From Streptomyces mirabilis (GTDB lineage Bacteria > Actinomycetota > Actinomycetes > Streptomycetales > Streptomycetaceae): a DNA stretch of 64,000 bases. Where the stretch lies: NCBI RefSeq assembly GCF_039503195.1, contig NZ_JBCJKP010000001.1:9796001-9860000 (forward strand), written 5' to 3'. The notes below the pieces were generated by a model. The model made no database searches and had not been told where the DNA came from. It saw only the letters and a list, made by a program, of their open reading frames with translations. The first letter of the stretch is position 1, and each line of letters begins with the position of its first letter. A program made the position numbers and the translations under genes. Below, one piece after another: positions 45,541-53,732 of the stretch.

Positions 45541-47166
45541 GTGTTCAAGAAGTGGCACGACAAGTGGCACGGCAACCCATGGGCGATCCTCATCACGCTC
45601 TCCCTGGGCTTCTTCATGACCCTGCTCGACCTGACGATCGTGAACATCGCGATCCCCGACATGGGCCAGGACCTCGACGCCTCCCTCGACGAGATTCTGT
45701 GGGTCGTCAACGCCTACACCCTCGCCCTGGCCGTCCTGATGATCACCGCGGGCCGCCTCGGCGACCTGCGCGGCAAACGCAACCTGTTCCTCGCGGGCGT
45801 CGCCCTGTTCACCCTCGCCAGCCTCGCCTGCGGCCTCGCGCAGAATCCGGCGCAGCTGATCGCGTTCCGCGCGGTCCAGGGCCTGGGCGCGGCGCTGCTC
45901 ATGCCGCAGACCCTGTCGATCATCGCGGAGGTGTTCCCGGCCGACCGGCGGGGCGCCGCGATGGGCGTCTGGGGCGTGGTCGCGGGCGTCTCCGGGGCCC
46001 TCGGCCCGATCATCGGCGGCGCGCTGATCACCCACCTCGACTGGCGGTGGATCTTCTTCGTGAACCTGCCGCTCGGAGTGGTGGTGCTGGGCCTCGCCGC
46101 GGCGGTCATCCCTGGCTCACGGCGCACCGTACGCCACCGCTTCGACACCCTGGGCGTGCTGCTCGCCTCGGGAACCCTGTTCTGTCTGGCCTTCGGCCTG
46201 ACGGAGGGGCAGCGCTACGACTGGAACGCCTGGATCTGGTCGCTGTTCGGCGCGGCGGCACTCCTCTTCGCCGCCTTCCTCGGCCATGAGCGCGGCCAGC
46301 AGGGCAACGACCCGCTCGTCCCGTTCTCGCTCTTCAAGAACCGCAACTTCACCCTCATCAACTTCGTGGGCGTCACCGTGTCCTTCGGCGTGGTCGGGAT
46401 GTTCCTGCCGCTGACGATCTACCTGCAGTCCGTACTGGGCTTCAGCGCGCTCAAGTCCGGGCTCGTGCTCCTGCCCCTCGCGCTCGGCTCGTTCGTGACG
46501 GCAGGGCCCGCCGGAGTCCTCGCGGACAAGATCGGCGGCAAGTTCATCCTGATGACCGGGCTGCTCGCCTGGACGGCGGCCCTGGTGTGGATCGTGGGCG
46601 CGGCCGACGTCGGGTCGAGCTGGACGGCCGTCGCCTTCCCCCTCTTCCTCGCGGGTCTGGGCGCGGGCTGCACCTTCGCACCGATGGCCACGGAGGTCAT
46701 GCGCAACGTACCGGCGAAGCTTTCCGGAGCGGCGTCCGGCGTCAACAACGCGCTGCGGCAGGTCGGTTCGGTGCTCGCGGGCGCCGTCGTCGGCGCCGTG
46801 CTCCAGGCCCAGCTCGCCTCCTCACTCACCGACCAGGCCCGACAGCGCGCCGGACAACTGCCCGCCGCGTACCGTGACGGCTTCGTCGGCGGCTTCTCCC
46901 AGGCGGGGACCGATGTGAACGCGCGCCAGGCGGCACGGCTGCCGGAGGGCGTACCGCACGACATCGCCGACCGCATGCGCACGCTGGGCGCCCAGGTCTT
47001 CGGCCACGGCTTCGTACACGCCATGGGTCCCGCCGTCCTGGTCTCGGCCGCCGTCCTGCTGACCGGCGCGCTCACCTGCCTCGCCGTACGCCGTCACCTC
47101 GGCCCGTCGGCCAACCCGCACGCCCTGCCCGTCTACGAACCCCAACTGGAGGAAGCGACCTCATGA
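45541..47166 (+). CDS. MFS multidrug exporter, DHA2 (14-helix) family
   Basis: A 541-residue drug:proton antiporter with 14 predicted membrane segments. The DHA2 signature regions are FFMTLLDLTIVNIAIPDM, GRLGDLRGKRNLFL (motif A) and GVVAGVSGALGPIIGGAL (motif C). The start is GTG 45541 with AAGGAG 10 bases upstream; an earlier ATG at 45514 lacks a site. Its stop overlaps the hemerythrin-domain gene (ATGA), so the two are translated together. The head-to-head sigma factor gene shares the 173-base promoter region. The exported compound is unknown. Confidence 0.92.
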   Translation: MFKKWHDKWHGNPWAILITLSLGFFMTLLDLTIVNIAIPDMGQDLDASLDEILWVVNAYTLALAVLMITAGRLGDLRGKRNLFLAGVALFTLASLACGLAQNPAQLIAFRAVQGLGAALLMPQTLSIIAEVFPADRRGAAMGVWGVVAGVSGALGPIIGGALITHLDWRWIFFVNLPLGVVVLGLAAAVIPGSRRTVRHRFDTLGVLLASGTLFCLAFGLTEGQRYDWNAWIWSLFGAAALLFAAFLGHERGQQGNDPLVPFSLFKNRNFTLINFVGVTVSFGVVGMFLPLTIYLQSVLGFSALKSGLVLLPLALGSFVTAGPAGVLADKIGGKFILMTGLLAWTAALVWIVGAADVGSSWTAVAFPLFLAGLGAGCTFAPMATEVMRNVPAKLSGAASGVNNALRQVGSVLAGAVVGAVLQAQLASSLTDQARQRAGQLPAAYRDGFVGGFSQAGTDVNARQAARLPEGVPHDIADRMRTLGAQVFGHGFVHAMGPAVLVSAAVLLTGALTCLAVRRHLGPSANPHALPVYEPQLEEATS

Positions 47167-47792
47167 CCACCGAAGCCGCGGCCGGCACGGTCGACCTCAC
47201 CGTCATGTACGCAGCCCACGACGCCTTCCGCCGCGACCTGGAACGCCTCGGCGACGCGGCGGTCGAAGGCACCGCCTTCACCCCCCAGGTCCGCGCGGGC
47301 TGGGACAACTTCAGGCATCAGCTGCACATCCACCACACCGCCGAGGACAGCGATCTGTGGCCGCGCGTGGAGCGCAAGGTCGCGGGCCGTCCCCGGGACG
47401 TCGCCCTCCTCGCCGAGATGGAGGCGGAGCACGCCCTCCTCGACCCGCGGCTCACCGCCGTCGACGCGGCCCTGAAGGACCGCTCGGCCGAACTCCCCGC
47501 CCTGGTCGGCTCGTTGGCGTCGACCCTCGACGAGCACCTCGCCCACGAGGAGGAGAGCGCCCTGCCGCTCATCCGGGAGGTGCTGACGCCCGCGGACTGG
47601 GGCGCGTTCACCGGCCGTATCCGCAAGACACAGGGCCTGCGCGGGGCCGCGCTCTTCGTGCCGTGGATCGTCGACGGAGCATCGCCCGCCGACCGCGCCC
47701 GGTTCCTCGGCGCGCTGCCGCCGCCCGTGCGCGTCCTCAACAAGCTGTTCTGGGAGGCGGGCTACCGCAGGCGCGGGCTTTGGGCGGCCTGA
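47163..47792 (+). CDS. Hemerythrin-like domain protein
   Basis: A 209-residue helical-bundle protein with the hemerythrin HHE cation-binding pattern. Candidate iron ligands are in AAHDAFRRDLER, FRHQLHIHHTAEDSDLWP, EMEAEHALLDP and LDEHLAHEEESALPL. Such proteins bind a di-iron site and sense or store oxygen or nitric oxide. It overlaps the MFS exporter gene by four bases, an unusual pairing. The C-terminal region (VPWIVDGASPADRARFLGAL) is found in actinobacterial versions. A hairpin spans its stop codon. Confidence 0.88.
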   Translation: MTTEAAAGTVDLTVMYAAHDAFRRDLERLGDAAVEGTAFTPQVRAGWDNFRHQLHIHHTAEDSDLWPRVERKVAGRPRDVALLAEMEAEHALLDPRLTAVDAALKDRSAELPALVGSLASTLDEHLAHEEESALPLIREVLTPADWGAFTGRIRKTQGLRGAALFVPWIVDGASPADRARFLGALPPPVRVLNKLFWEAGYRRRGLWAA

Positions 47793-47812
47793 GAGCGCGG
47801 AAACGCTCAGGC
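47787..47812. terminator. Hairpin between convergent ends
   Basis: GCCTGAGAGCG and CGCTCAGGC form a 9-pair stem with a 2-base bulge and a short loop. The hairpin spans both the hemerythrin stop codon and the stop codon of the convergent AHSA1 remnant, so it can act in both directions. Confidence 0.6.
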
Positions 47813-48024
47813 GGGGTTCTGCTCCATCCAGCTGTCCGGGCCGGGGTCGCCACCGGGCGCCCGTACGGCGAGCCGGTCCAGGTAGTGCTCCCAGCCCTCC
47901 TGGTGCGGCCCGCGGGCCGGCTCGGGCAGCCCGGAGTGGGTCAAGGTGAGCAGGGTGCCGTCCGGCTCGGGGGCGAAGGTGAGCTCGACCCGGCTGCTGC
48001 CGGGCGGCACCGGGTCGCCCTCGT
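47807..48024 (-). pseudogene. AHSA1/SRPBCC-domain protein, 5' half missing
   Basis: The C-terminal half of an AHSA1-type SRPBCC protein is clear: DPVPPGSSRVELTFAPEPDG, LLTLTHSGLPEPARG, GWEHYLDRLAVRAPGGDPGP, ending WMEQNPA. Upstream of about 48020 the frame reads the antisense of another gene, and no N-terminal strand-helix part exists. The nearest in-frame ATG (48076) lies in that foreign sequence. I read this as a remnant created by a deletion that also removed the 5' part of the divergent neighbour. Confidence 0.65.
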
Positions 48025-48261
48025 CGGCATGCCGTGCCTGAAGGACCCGAACGGCAAGGCCTTCGTCGGTCTCCACGAAGGCGAACTCGTCGTCCGCTGC
48101 ACCGCGACAGTCCCGAACACGCCGAGGCGCTCGCGGTCACCGGCGCCCACCTCTTCGACCGGATGGGCGGCCGCCCCATGAAGGACTGGGCGTGCCTGCC
48201 GCTCGCCGCCTCCGCCCGCCGGCTGACCCTGGCGGAGGCGGCCCGCGAGCAGCCCCGCTGA
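48025..48261 (+). pseudogene. TfoX/YjbR-fold protein remnant, 5' part missing and frameshifted
   Basis: From about 48027 the plus strand encodes GMPCLKDPNGKAFVGLHEGE and LVVRC in one frame. After a shift near 48105 it encodes DSPEHAEALAVTGAHLFDRM, GGRPMKDWACLPL and a helical end. This matches small actinobacterial TfoX-N/YjbR-like proteins, which normally have 20-30 residues before GMPCLKD. Those residues and any promoter are absent; the sequence upstream is the AHSA1 gene. Adding one C near 48105 restores the frame. It is head-truncated and probably not expressed. Confidence 0.6.
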
Positions 48262-48305
48262 ATCGGCCCGCGGTACCGCTGCGCATGCCTCTTGAGCAGG
48301 TGATA

Positions 48306-48341
48306 TTTACGAGTAAGTACCCTCACGGTACCGTGGCGGCA
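48306..48341 (+). promoter_or_regulatory. Leaderless promoter of the TA operon with inverted repeat
   Basis: TTTACG (48306-48311) and TACCGT (48329-48334) are 17 bases apart. The predicted start of transcription is the A of the antitoxin ATG at 48341, which has no ribosome binding site. GTACC (48317-48321) and GGTAC (48327-48331) form an inverted repeat around the -10 box, a natural site for autorepression by the antitoxin or the TA complex. Confidence 0.6.
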
Positions 48342-48586
48342 TGCCAGCCTTGAATGTGGAGTTCAGTGACCGTGAACTCGAGGACCTCCGGCAGATCGCC
48401 AAAGAGCGCGGTACGTCGATGAAGGCACTGGTGCGCGAGGCGGCCGCGGCCGACATCGTGCGGCACCGGGCGCTGAAGGAGGGCGCGGAGGTGTTCCGCC
48501 GTTTCTTCACGGCGCACGCCGACGAGTTCGCGGCCGCCTTCCCCGAGGACGAACCTCCCGGCAGGGGCGAGGGACGGGCCGCCTGA
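48341..48586 (+). CDS. Antitoxin of a Fic-type TA system (ribbon-helix-helix)
   Basis: An 81-residue protein. The N-terminal NVEFSDRELEDLRQIAKERG and TSMKALVREAA form a ribbon-helix-helix-like DNA-binding unit. A helical and acidic tail (FRRFFTAHADEFAAAFPEDE) would neutralise the toxin. The toxin gene follows after 3 bases. The promoter appears leaderless and overlaps an inverted repeat. In streptomycetes this gene regularly precedes the short Fic/Doc-like protein found here. It probably represses its own operon. Confidence 0.85.
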   Translation: MPALNVEFSDRELEDLRQIAKERGTSMKALVREAAAADIVRHRALKEGAEVFRRFFTAHADEFAAAFPEDEPPGRGEGRAA

Positions 48587-48589
48587 GCG

Positions 48590-48967
48590 ATGGCTCCCGT
48601 CATCCATATCGACGTGCCGTGGCTGCTGCAGCGCCACGAAGAGGTGCTGCCCGACCAGCCCACGGTCAACGACTTCTCGGCCCTGGTCGCCGCCGTGGCC
48701 CGGCACCGCGTCGACCCGCCCCGCCTCGGCGTCGACTCCGACCCGGCCTGGCGCGCCGCCGCTCTTCTGCACACCCTGGCCCTGCTGAAGCCGCTACCGG
48801 CGGCCAACGCCCGTTTCGCCTGTTCGGCGGCGGTGGCGTACATGTTCGTCAGCGGTGTCGGGATCGACCCGCCCTACGGGGCGCTCGTCGACCTCGCCCG
48901 GGATCTGATCTCCGGCAAGACCGACGTCTACGGCGCGGCCGACCGGCTGCGCACCTGGCAGATCTGA
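48590..48967 (+). CDS. Fic/Doc-like toxin, degenerate active site
   Basis: A 125-residue helical protein of the group annotated as Fic-family toxin components in streptomycetes. It starts IHIDVPWLLQRHEEVLPDQP and has a Doc-like helical core (AAALLHTLALLKPLP). Where Doc and Fic proteins have the HPFxDGNKR catalytic loop, it reads KPLPAANARFACSAAVAYM. The catalytic His, Asp/Glu and Gly are all lost. It therefore cannot be a standard AMP-transferase or kinase; it may act otherwise or only as a regulator. The ATG 48590 lies 3 bases after the antitoxin stop codon. Confidence 0.8.
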   Translation: MAPVIHIDVPWLLQRHEEVLPDQPTVNDFSALVAAVARHRVDPPRLGVDSDPAWRAAALLHTLALLKPLPAANARFACSAAVAYMFVSGVGIDPPYGALVDLARDLISGKTDVYGAADRLRTWQI

Positions 48968-49507
48968 TACCCGCCGCGCGGCCGCCTGTCGCCCCCGAGG
49001 CCGCCGGCCGAGGGCGGGAGGATCGGGGCCGGCGGCCGGTTTCGCGCGGGAGAGCCGCCGTCCTGCGCGGGGCCTCCGAGAAGGGCCGGGTTCCAGTGGA
49101 CCGCGGAGCACCGCGCGCCGGGAGCGTGCGACGGGCTCCGGAGTGAGCGCGCGGTTCACACGGGGCGCGTGAGGGCCCATGGCGTATGAACGTGGTGCCG
49201 CGGTGAGGCGCGTGAACGTGGTGCGGGAAATTTCGAAAGCCGGTGCGAGCGACGCGAGTTGGCGCAGTTACTGACTATCTTTCAATATGCAGATGTTGCT
49301 CAAGTGCCTTGTTGGTCATGAGCGTGTTGTGCGAGGGTGAACTTACCGCGCGGGTCAATGGCCGGGCATGAAATCGGTGTTCATTATTCCGGGCCGGCGG
49401 CCATTTTCCCGGCGCTCCGTCAAAAGGTGTGCACCAGGCAGGGGCTCCCTTTTCGGCGACCAAGGAAATTCTGTGCACCACCTTGCACCGTGGAAGGAAC
49501 CCGCTCT
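48968..49507. other. Spacer between the TA pair and the lectin gene
   Basis: 540 bases with no gene I can support. The second half (49225-49480) is clearly richer in A/T than its surroundings and probably holds the promoter of the lectin gene. GTGAACGTGGTGC-like repeats occur near 49186 and 49212. A 20-codon frame (49212-49274, VNVVREISKAGASDASWRSY) has a weak GTGAGG upstream and is only a curiosity. Confidence 0.5.
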
Positions 49508-51412
49508 GTGCCCACCCCCCACCCCCCTCGCCCCTTCTATCCTCCCGGCGGTGCTCCCGGGGAGTCCGACGAAAGCCTCGCCGCGCGGCTGAGAGGCCGG
49601 ACGGAGGGCGAGGCCACGCAGTCCGTCGCCCTGCTGATGGCGCGGCACTGGCAGCCGACGTACGACTACGCGGCCATCTGCCTCGCCTCTTCCTCGAACG
49701 TCGCCTCGATGGTCGCCGCGACCTCCTTCCACTACGCCCTCGACTGCCTGATACGTGGTGAGTCCGGAGCGGCCCTGCGGCCCCGACTGCTCGTGACCGT
49801 GCGGGACACCGTCAATGAGTGGTCCGGTGAGGACCGGATATCCGGCGTTCTGCCGGATTTGAGGAAACCCGCCGGGGGGCGGGGTATGCGGGCGGCGCAG
49901 TCCATCACCGCCGAAAATCGGAAGCTCGCCGAGCGCTCTTTCCAAGCCTTGCCGCCCCTCGCCCAGTGTCTGCTGTGGCACACCGAGGTCGAGGCCGAGG
50001 ACATTTCCGTACCGGCCGGTCTGTCGGGCCTGGACGTCGACACCGCGTCGGCCGCTCTGGAGCAGGCCCGTGAACAATTCCGCCAGGGATGTGTGCGCGC
50101 CCACCGGGAACTGGCGCCGAGCAAGGAATGCGGCTTCTACAACCGCCTGCTCGACGTCCCGATTCGTCGTGGGGGCGCCTTGCTGCCGGATGTCCGACAG
50201 CATCTGGGGGAGTGCCGCCACTGTCGGCACGCGGCCGAGCAACTCGGCTATTTCGAGGGCGGCTTGGGGATTCTGCTCGCCGAAGCGGTGCTCGGTTGGG
50301 GCGCGCGACGCTACCTCGACGCACGCCCGGGGCGCGGGCGGCGAGCGGCGCGCCCCGAGGAATCCGCGTTCGGCGGCGGACGGGCGGTCGCCGAGGGAGG
50401 CGTGGGTACCGGCGGCGGCGTAGGAGCCGGCGGCCGTCTCGGGACCGGTGGGCGCCCTGGGAGTGCCGGCCGTCATCGTCTGCTGGCGCGGATTCCCGCT
50501 CCCGGGCGGCTGGCCCAGATTGCCCAGAAGCACTCGAAGGTCCTGCTCACCGGGGCGGGCACGGCCTCGGCGGTGCTGCTCGTCACCGTGCTCACCATCA
50601 GTCTGTGGTCCCACGGCGAAGGTGGCGCCGACCCGACCGCCTCCACGGGTGTCGGCAGCAGCCACACCGTCTCGCCCAGCCCGGTCGACCCGGGCCCCTC
50701 CGCCGACTCCTCGCCCACGACCTCGGCCGGACTGCCCACCAGCACCGGGCAGACCCGGCTGCGCAACCTCGCCGCCGACCTCTGCCTCGACATCCGGGGC
50801 GGAAAGGCCGAGACCGGTGCCGAGGCCGAGCTGGCCGTCTGCTCGTCCGCCTGGACCCAGCAGTGGTCGTACGAGAGCGACGGCCTGCTGCGCAGCGTCG
50901 CCGACCCCGCGCTGTGCCTGGACTCGCACGCCGACGACGGTGTCGTCGCCCTGGACCGCTGCGTCACGAAGAGCGCCGCGCGGGGCGGCGACGTGCGCTA
51001 CGACCTCACCGTGCGGGGCGAGTTGCTGTCCCGCTCACGCGAGGGACTCGCGGTCACGCCCAGTTCCACCGATCCGGACGCCGACATCGTGGTCAAGGAC
51101 CGGGACGGCTCCGACGCGCAGCGGTGGCGGACCGACACCGCCTCGGCCGACCCGGGGTCGCTGTCGATCGCGGGGACGGCGGGCGCCTCGACCCGGCCGG
51201 TCAGCAGGCCGCCGTCCCCGCGGGGCACGACCGAGGGGCCGAGCGCGTCGCCCAGCGAGCCGCCGACGGACGGCCGGGACGGCACGTCGGCGACCCCCTC
51301 GGAGTCCTCGGCCGAACCCCGTTCCGTGACCGTCGACGACCGCTCGAGCGCCCGGCCCGCGCTGCCGCTGACCGCTCAACTCTCCTCCCTGGTGGAGGGG
51401 TTGCGAATGTAA
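49508..51412 (+). CDS. Sigma-factor-like membrane protein with RICIN lectin domain
   Basis: A 634-residue protein. The N-terminal half (about residues 20-250) resembles sigma-70-like helical domains (LMARHWQPTYDYAAICLASS, FQALPPLAQCLLWHTEVE). It ends in a zinc-finger-like HLGECRHCRHAAEQL near residue 231. A Gly-rich linker, one membrane helix (LLTGAGTASAVLLVTVLTIS, about residues 345-367), a Ser/Thr/Pro stalk and a ricin-type beta-trefoil (LCLDIRGGKAETGAEAELAV, about residues 415-540) follow. A Pro/Ser tail ends it. The start is GTG 49508 with GGAAGGAA upstream. The layout suggests outside sugar sensing linked to a cytoplasmic transcription-like domain. That link is inference. Confidence 0.8.
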   Translation: MPTPHPPRPFYPPGGAPGESDESLAARLRGRTEGEATQSVALLMARHWQPTYDYAAICLASSSNVASMVAATSFHYALDCLIRGESGAALRPRLLVTVRDTVNEWSGEDRISGVLPDLRKPAGGRGMRAAQSITAENRKLAERSFQALPPLAQCLLWHTEVEAEDISVPAGLSGLDVDTASAALEQAREQFRQGCVRAHRELAPSKECGFYNRLLDVPIRRGGALLPDVRQHLGECRHCRHAAEQLGYFEGGLGILLAEAVLGWGARRYLDARPGRGRRAARPEESAFGGGRAVAEGGVGTGGGVGAGGRLGTGGRPGSAGRHRLLARIPAPGRLAQIAQKHSKVLLTGAGTASAVLLVTVLTISLWSHGEGGADPTASTGVGSSHTVSPSPVDPGPSADSSPTTSAGLPTSTGQTRLRNLAADLCLDIRGGKAETGAEAELAVCSSAWTQQWSYESDGLLRSVADPALCLDSHADDGVVALDRCVTKSAARGGDVRYDLTVRGELLSRSREGLAVTPSSTDPDADIVVKDRDGSDAQRWRTDTASADPGSLSIAGTAGASTRPVSRPPSPRGTTEGPSASPSEPPTDGRDGTSATPSESSAEPRSVTVDDRSSARPALPLTAQLSSLVEGLRM

Positions 51413-51433
51413 CGGGCGCGCCGGGCGGCGGGG

Positions 51434-52453
51434 CTAGGACACCACGTCCCGGGGCGGCTTGCCCGCCACGAAGTCGGCGGCGTTCTGGACCGCCGCCAGC
51501 GCGATCCGTACGAGCGTCTCGCGCGTGACGCCCGCGACATGCGGCGACAACACCACGTTCGGGGACTTGAGCAACCGCAGGGCCGCGGTGGGCGGTTCGG
51601 GGTCGAAGACGTCGATGCCCGCCCCGCCCAGGGTGCCCGCCTCGAGCGCGTCCGCGAGGGCGTCCTGGTCGATCAGGGCGCCCCGCGAGGTGTTGACCAC
51701 GAACGCGGTCGGCTTGAGGAGCGCGAGCCGCTCGGCGTTCAGCAGATGCCGGGTCTCCTCGGTGAGCGGGGCGTGCAGCGTGACGTAGTCCGACGTGCGC
51801 AGCAGTTCGTCGAGTTCGACATGACGGGCGCCGCCGAGCCGTGCCTCGGCCTCCGCGCCGACGGACTGCGGACCTGCGTACACGATGCTCATGTCGAAGG
51901 CGACCGCGCGCCGGGCGACCTCCTCGCCGATGTGGCCGAGCCCGACGATGCCGAGGGTCTTGCCGGACAGTTCGGTGATGGACCGCTGCAGCCTCGGCAG
52001 CGCCCAGTCGGCGTCGACGAGCGCGGTGTGCGCCGGGACCAGCTGCTTGGCGAGGGCCAGCATGAGGGCGAAGGTCTGCTCGGCCACGTTCTGCTTCTCG
52101 GCGCCGCTGGAGCCGATGTTGCACACCGGCACACCCTTGGCGCGGGCGGCGTCCAGGTCGACGTAGTCGAAACCGTGGCTCGCGCACTGGACCAGTTCCA
52201 AGACCGGCGCGGAGGCGAGGTGTTCGGCGGTCACCGGGCCGAGACCCGTGATGATGACATGGGCCTCGCGCAGCGCGGCCGGGTCCTCGTCGGTCGTCTC
52301 CACGACGGTGACCTTGGCCTCGCCGGGGAAGACGGTGGCGAGCGCGGCACCGGCGGTGCGACCGCCGACGTGGGCCGAGACCACGGCCAGAACGTTCTTC
52401 GCCACCGGGGTGACCGACGTGTCGGTCGTGTGGGCCGTGTGGGTCGTGCTCAT
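51434..52453 (-). CDS. D-2-hydroxyacid dehydrogenase
   Basis: A 339-residue NAD(P)-dependent enzyme of the D-isomer-specific 2-hydroxyacid dehydrogenase family. The Rossmann motif is GIVGLGHIGEEVARR. Catalytic residues are Arg in NTSRGALID, Glu in FDPEPP and His in LSPHVAG. It reduces a 2-oxoacid to a D-hydroxyacid or the reverse. The start ATG 52453 overlaps the stop of the upstream alpha-hydroxyacid oxidase gene (ATGA), so both are made together. Acting on the same carbon as that enzyme, the pair could convert one hydroxyacid enantiomer to the other or degrade it. Confidence 0.92.
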   Translation of the reverse strand: MSTTHTAHTTDTSVTPVAKNVLAVVSAHVGGRTAGAALATVFPGEAKVTVVETTDEDPAALREAHVIITGLGPVTAEHLASAPVLELVQCASHGFDYVDLDAARAKGVPVCNIGSSGAEKQNVAEQTFALMLALAKQLVPAHTALVDADWALPRLQRSITELSGKTLGIVGLGHIGEEVARRAVAFDMSIVYAGPQSVGAEAEARLGGARHVELDELLRTSDYVTLHAPLTEETRHLLNAERLALLKPTAFVVNTSRGALIDQDALADALEAGTLGGAGIDVFDPEPPTAALRLLKSPNVVLSPHVAGVTRETLVRIALAAVQNAADFVAGKPPRDVVS

Positions 52454-53619
52454 GCGGATTCCTCGATCAGGTCGTCGGGGCCGAGGGTGGCGGGGCGGGC
52501 GTGCCCGGACAGGGCCAGGGTGAGGTCGAACTCGGCGAGCAGACAGCGGACGACGTGTTCGACGCCCGCCTGTCCGTCCAGGCCCAGCCCATAGGCGTAC
52601 GGGCGTCCGACGAGTACGGCCCGCGCGCCGAGCGCGAGCGCCTTGAACACGTCGTCTCCGGTGCGGATGCCGCTGTCGAAGAGGACGGTCAGCCGTTCGC
52701 CGACCGCCTCCACCACCCGCGGCAGCGCGTCGGCCGCCGCCACCGACCCCGCCACCTGCCGGCCGCCGTGGTTGGAGACGACCACGCCGTCCATCCCGGC
52801 GTCGGCGGCGCGTCGGGCGTCGTCCGGGTGCAGGATGCCCTTGAGGACGATCGGCCCGTCCCAGTTCTCCCGCAGGAACGCGAGATCGGGCCAGGTCTTG
52901 CCCGGGTCCGCGAACATGCCGACGAAGTGCAGCACGGCCGCGTTCGGGTCCTCGTGCACCGGCTTGGCCAGACCCGCCTGGAACGCCGGGTCGGAGAAGT
53001 AGTTCGCCGTGCCCACACCGTGCAGGAACGGCAGATACGCCTGGTCGAGGTCGCGCGGACGCCAAGCCAGCAGCGGGGTGTCGAGAGTGGCGAACAGCGC
53101 GGTGAACCCGGCCGCCTTCGCCCGGTCCAGGAAGGACCGGGTGACCTCGCGGTCCTTCGCCCAGTACAGCTGGAACCAGCGCTCCGCCCCGCCCATCGCC
53201 TCCGCGACCTGCTCCATGGGCGTGCTGGAGGCCGACGACAGGATGTACGGGACGCCCTGCGCCGCGGCGGCTCGCGCGGCGGCGGACTCCGCGTCCGGAT
53301 GCATGATCGACAGCACGCCCACGGGCGCGAGCGCCAGCGGCGCGGGCAGGGCACGCCCCAACACCTCGACGGACAGATCGCGTTCGCGTACGTCGCGCAG
53401 CATGCGCGGCACGATCCGGCGCCGGTCGAGGGCGGCCCGGTTGGCCCGGGCGGTGCTCCCGTTCCCCGCGCTGCCCGCCACGTAGCCGACCGGACCGGGC
53501 CCGAGCCGCTGCTCGGTCAGCTCCTCCAGCCGGGTCAGATCGGTGGGCAGCCGCGGTACGGCGCCCGTCATTCCGTTCAGATAGATCTCGTACTGGAAGT
53601 CGGCCCAATGCTTAGCCAT
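52450..53619 (-). CDS. FMN-dependent alpha-hydroxyacid oxidase (lactate 2-monooxygenase-like)
   Basis: A 389-residue TIM-barrel flavoprotein. FMN-binding and catalytic segments are LALAPVGVLSIMHPDAE, FQLYWAKDREV, the active-site histidine in VVVSNHGGRQ, and DSGIRTGDDVFKALALGA. The N-terminus YEIYLNGMTGAVPRLPTDL resembles lactate 2-monooxygenases more than glycolate oxidases. It oxidises an L-2-hydroxyacid to the 2-oxoacid or decarboxylated acid. The start is ATG 53619. It overlaps the dehydrogenase gene by ATGA and is divergent from a PucR-type regulator, which is the likely controller. Confidence 0.92.
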   Translation of the reverse strand: MAKHWADFQYEIYLNGMTGAVPRLPTDLTRLEELTEQRLGPGPVGYVAGSAGNGSTARANRAALDRRRIVPRMLRDVRERDLSVEVLGRALPAPLALAPVGVLSIMHPDAESAAARAAAAQGVPYILSSASSTPMEQVAEAMGGAERWFQLYWAKDREVTRSFLDRAKAAGFTALFATLDTPLLAWRPRDLDQAYLPFLHGVGTANYFSDPAFQAGLAKPVHEDPNAAVLHFVGMFADPGKTWPDLAFLRENWDGPIVLKGILHPDDARRAADAGMDGVVVSNHGGRQVAGSVAAADALPRVVEAVGERLTVLFDSGIRTGDDVFKALALGARAVLVGRPYAYGLGLDGQAGVEHVVRCLLAEFDLTLALSGHARPATLGPDDLIEESA

Positions 53620-53732
53620 CCGTACGTCCCGCCTCTCGTCCCTGAGACCGCGCTGTACGCCGTCGATCCTGGCGAAGGTGACAAGAGCCGTCCACCGTGG
53701 TGCGCACATCGCGCGGCTGGGATCATCACCCT

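Noticed and set aside
49275..49481. A 68-codon minus-strand frame in the A/T-richer spacer before the lectin gene
   Set aside because: No ribosome binding site or similarity; it runs through the likely promoter and the start of the lectin gene.
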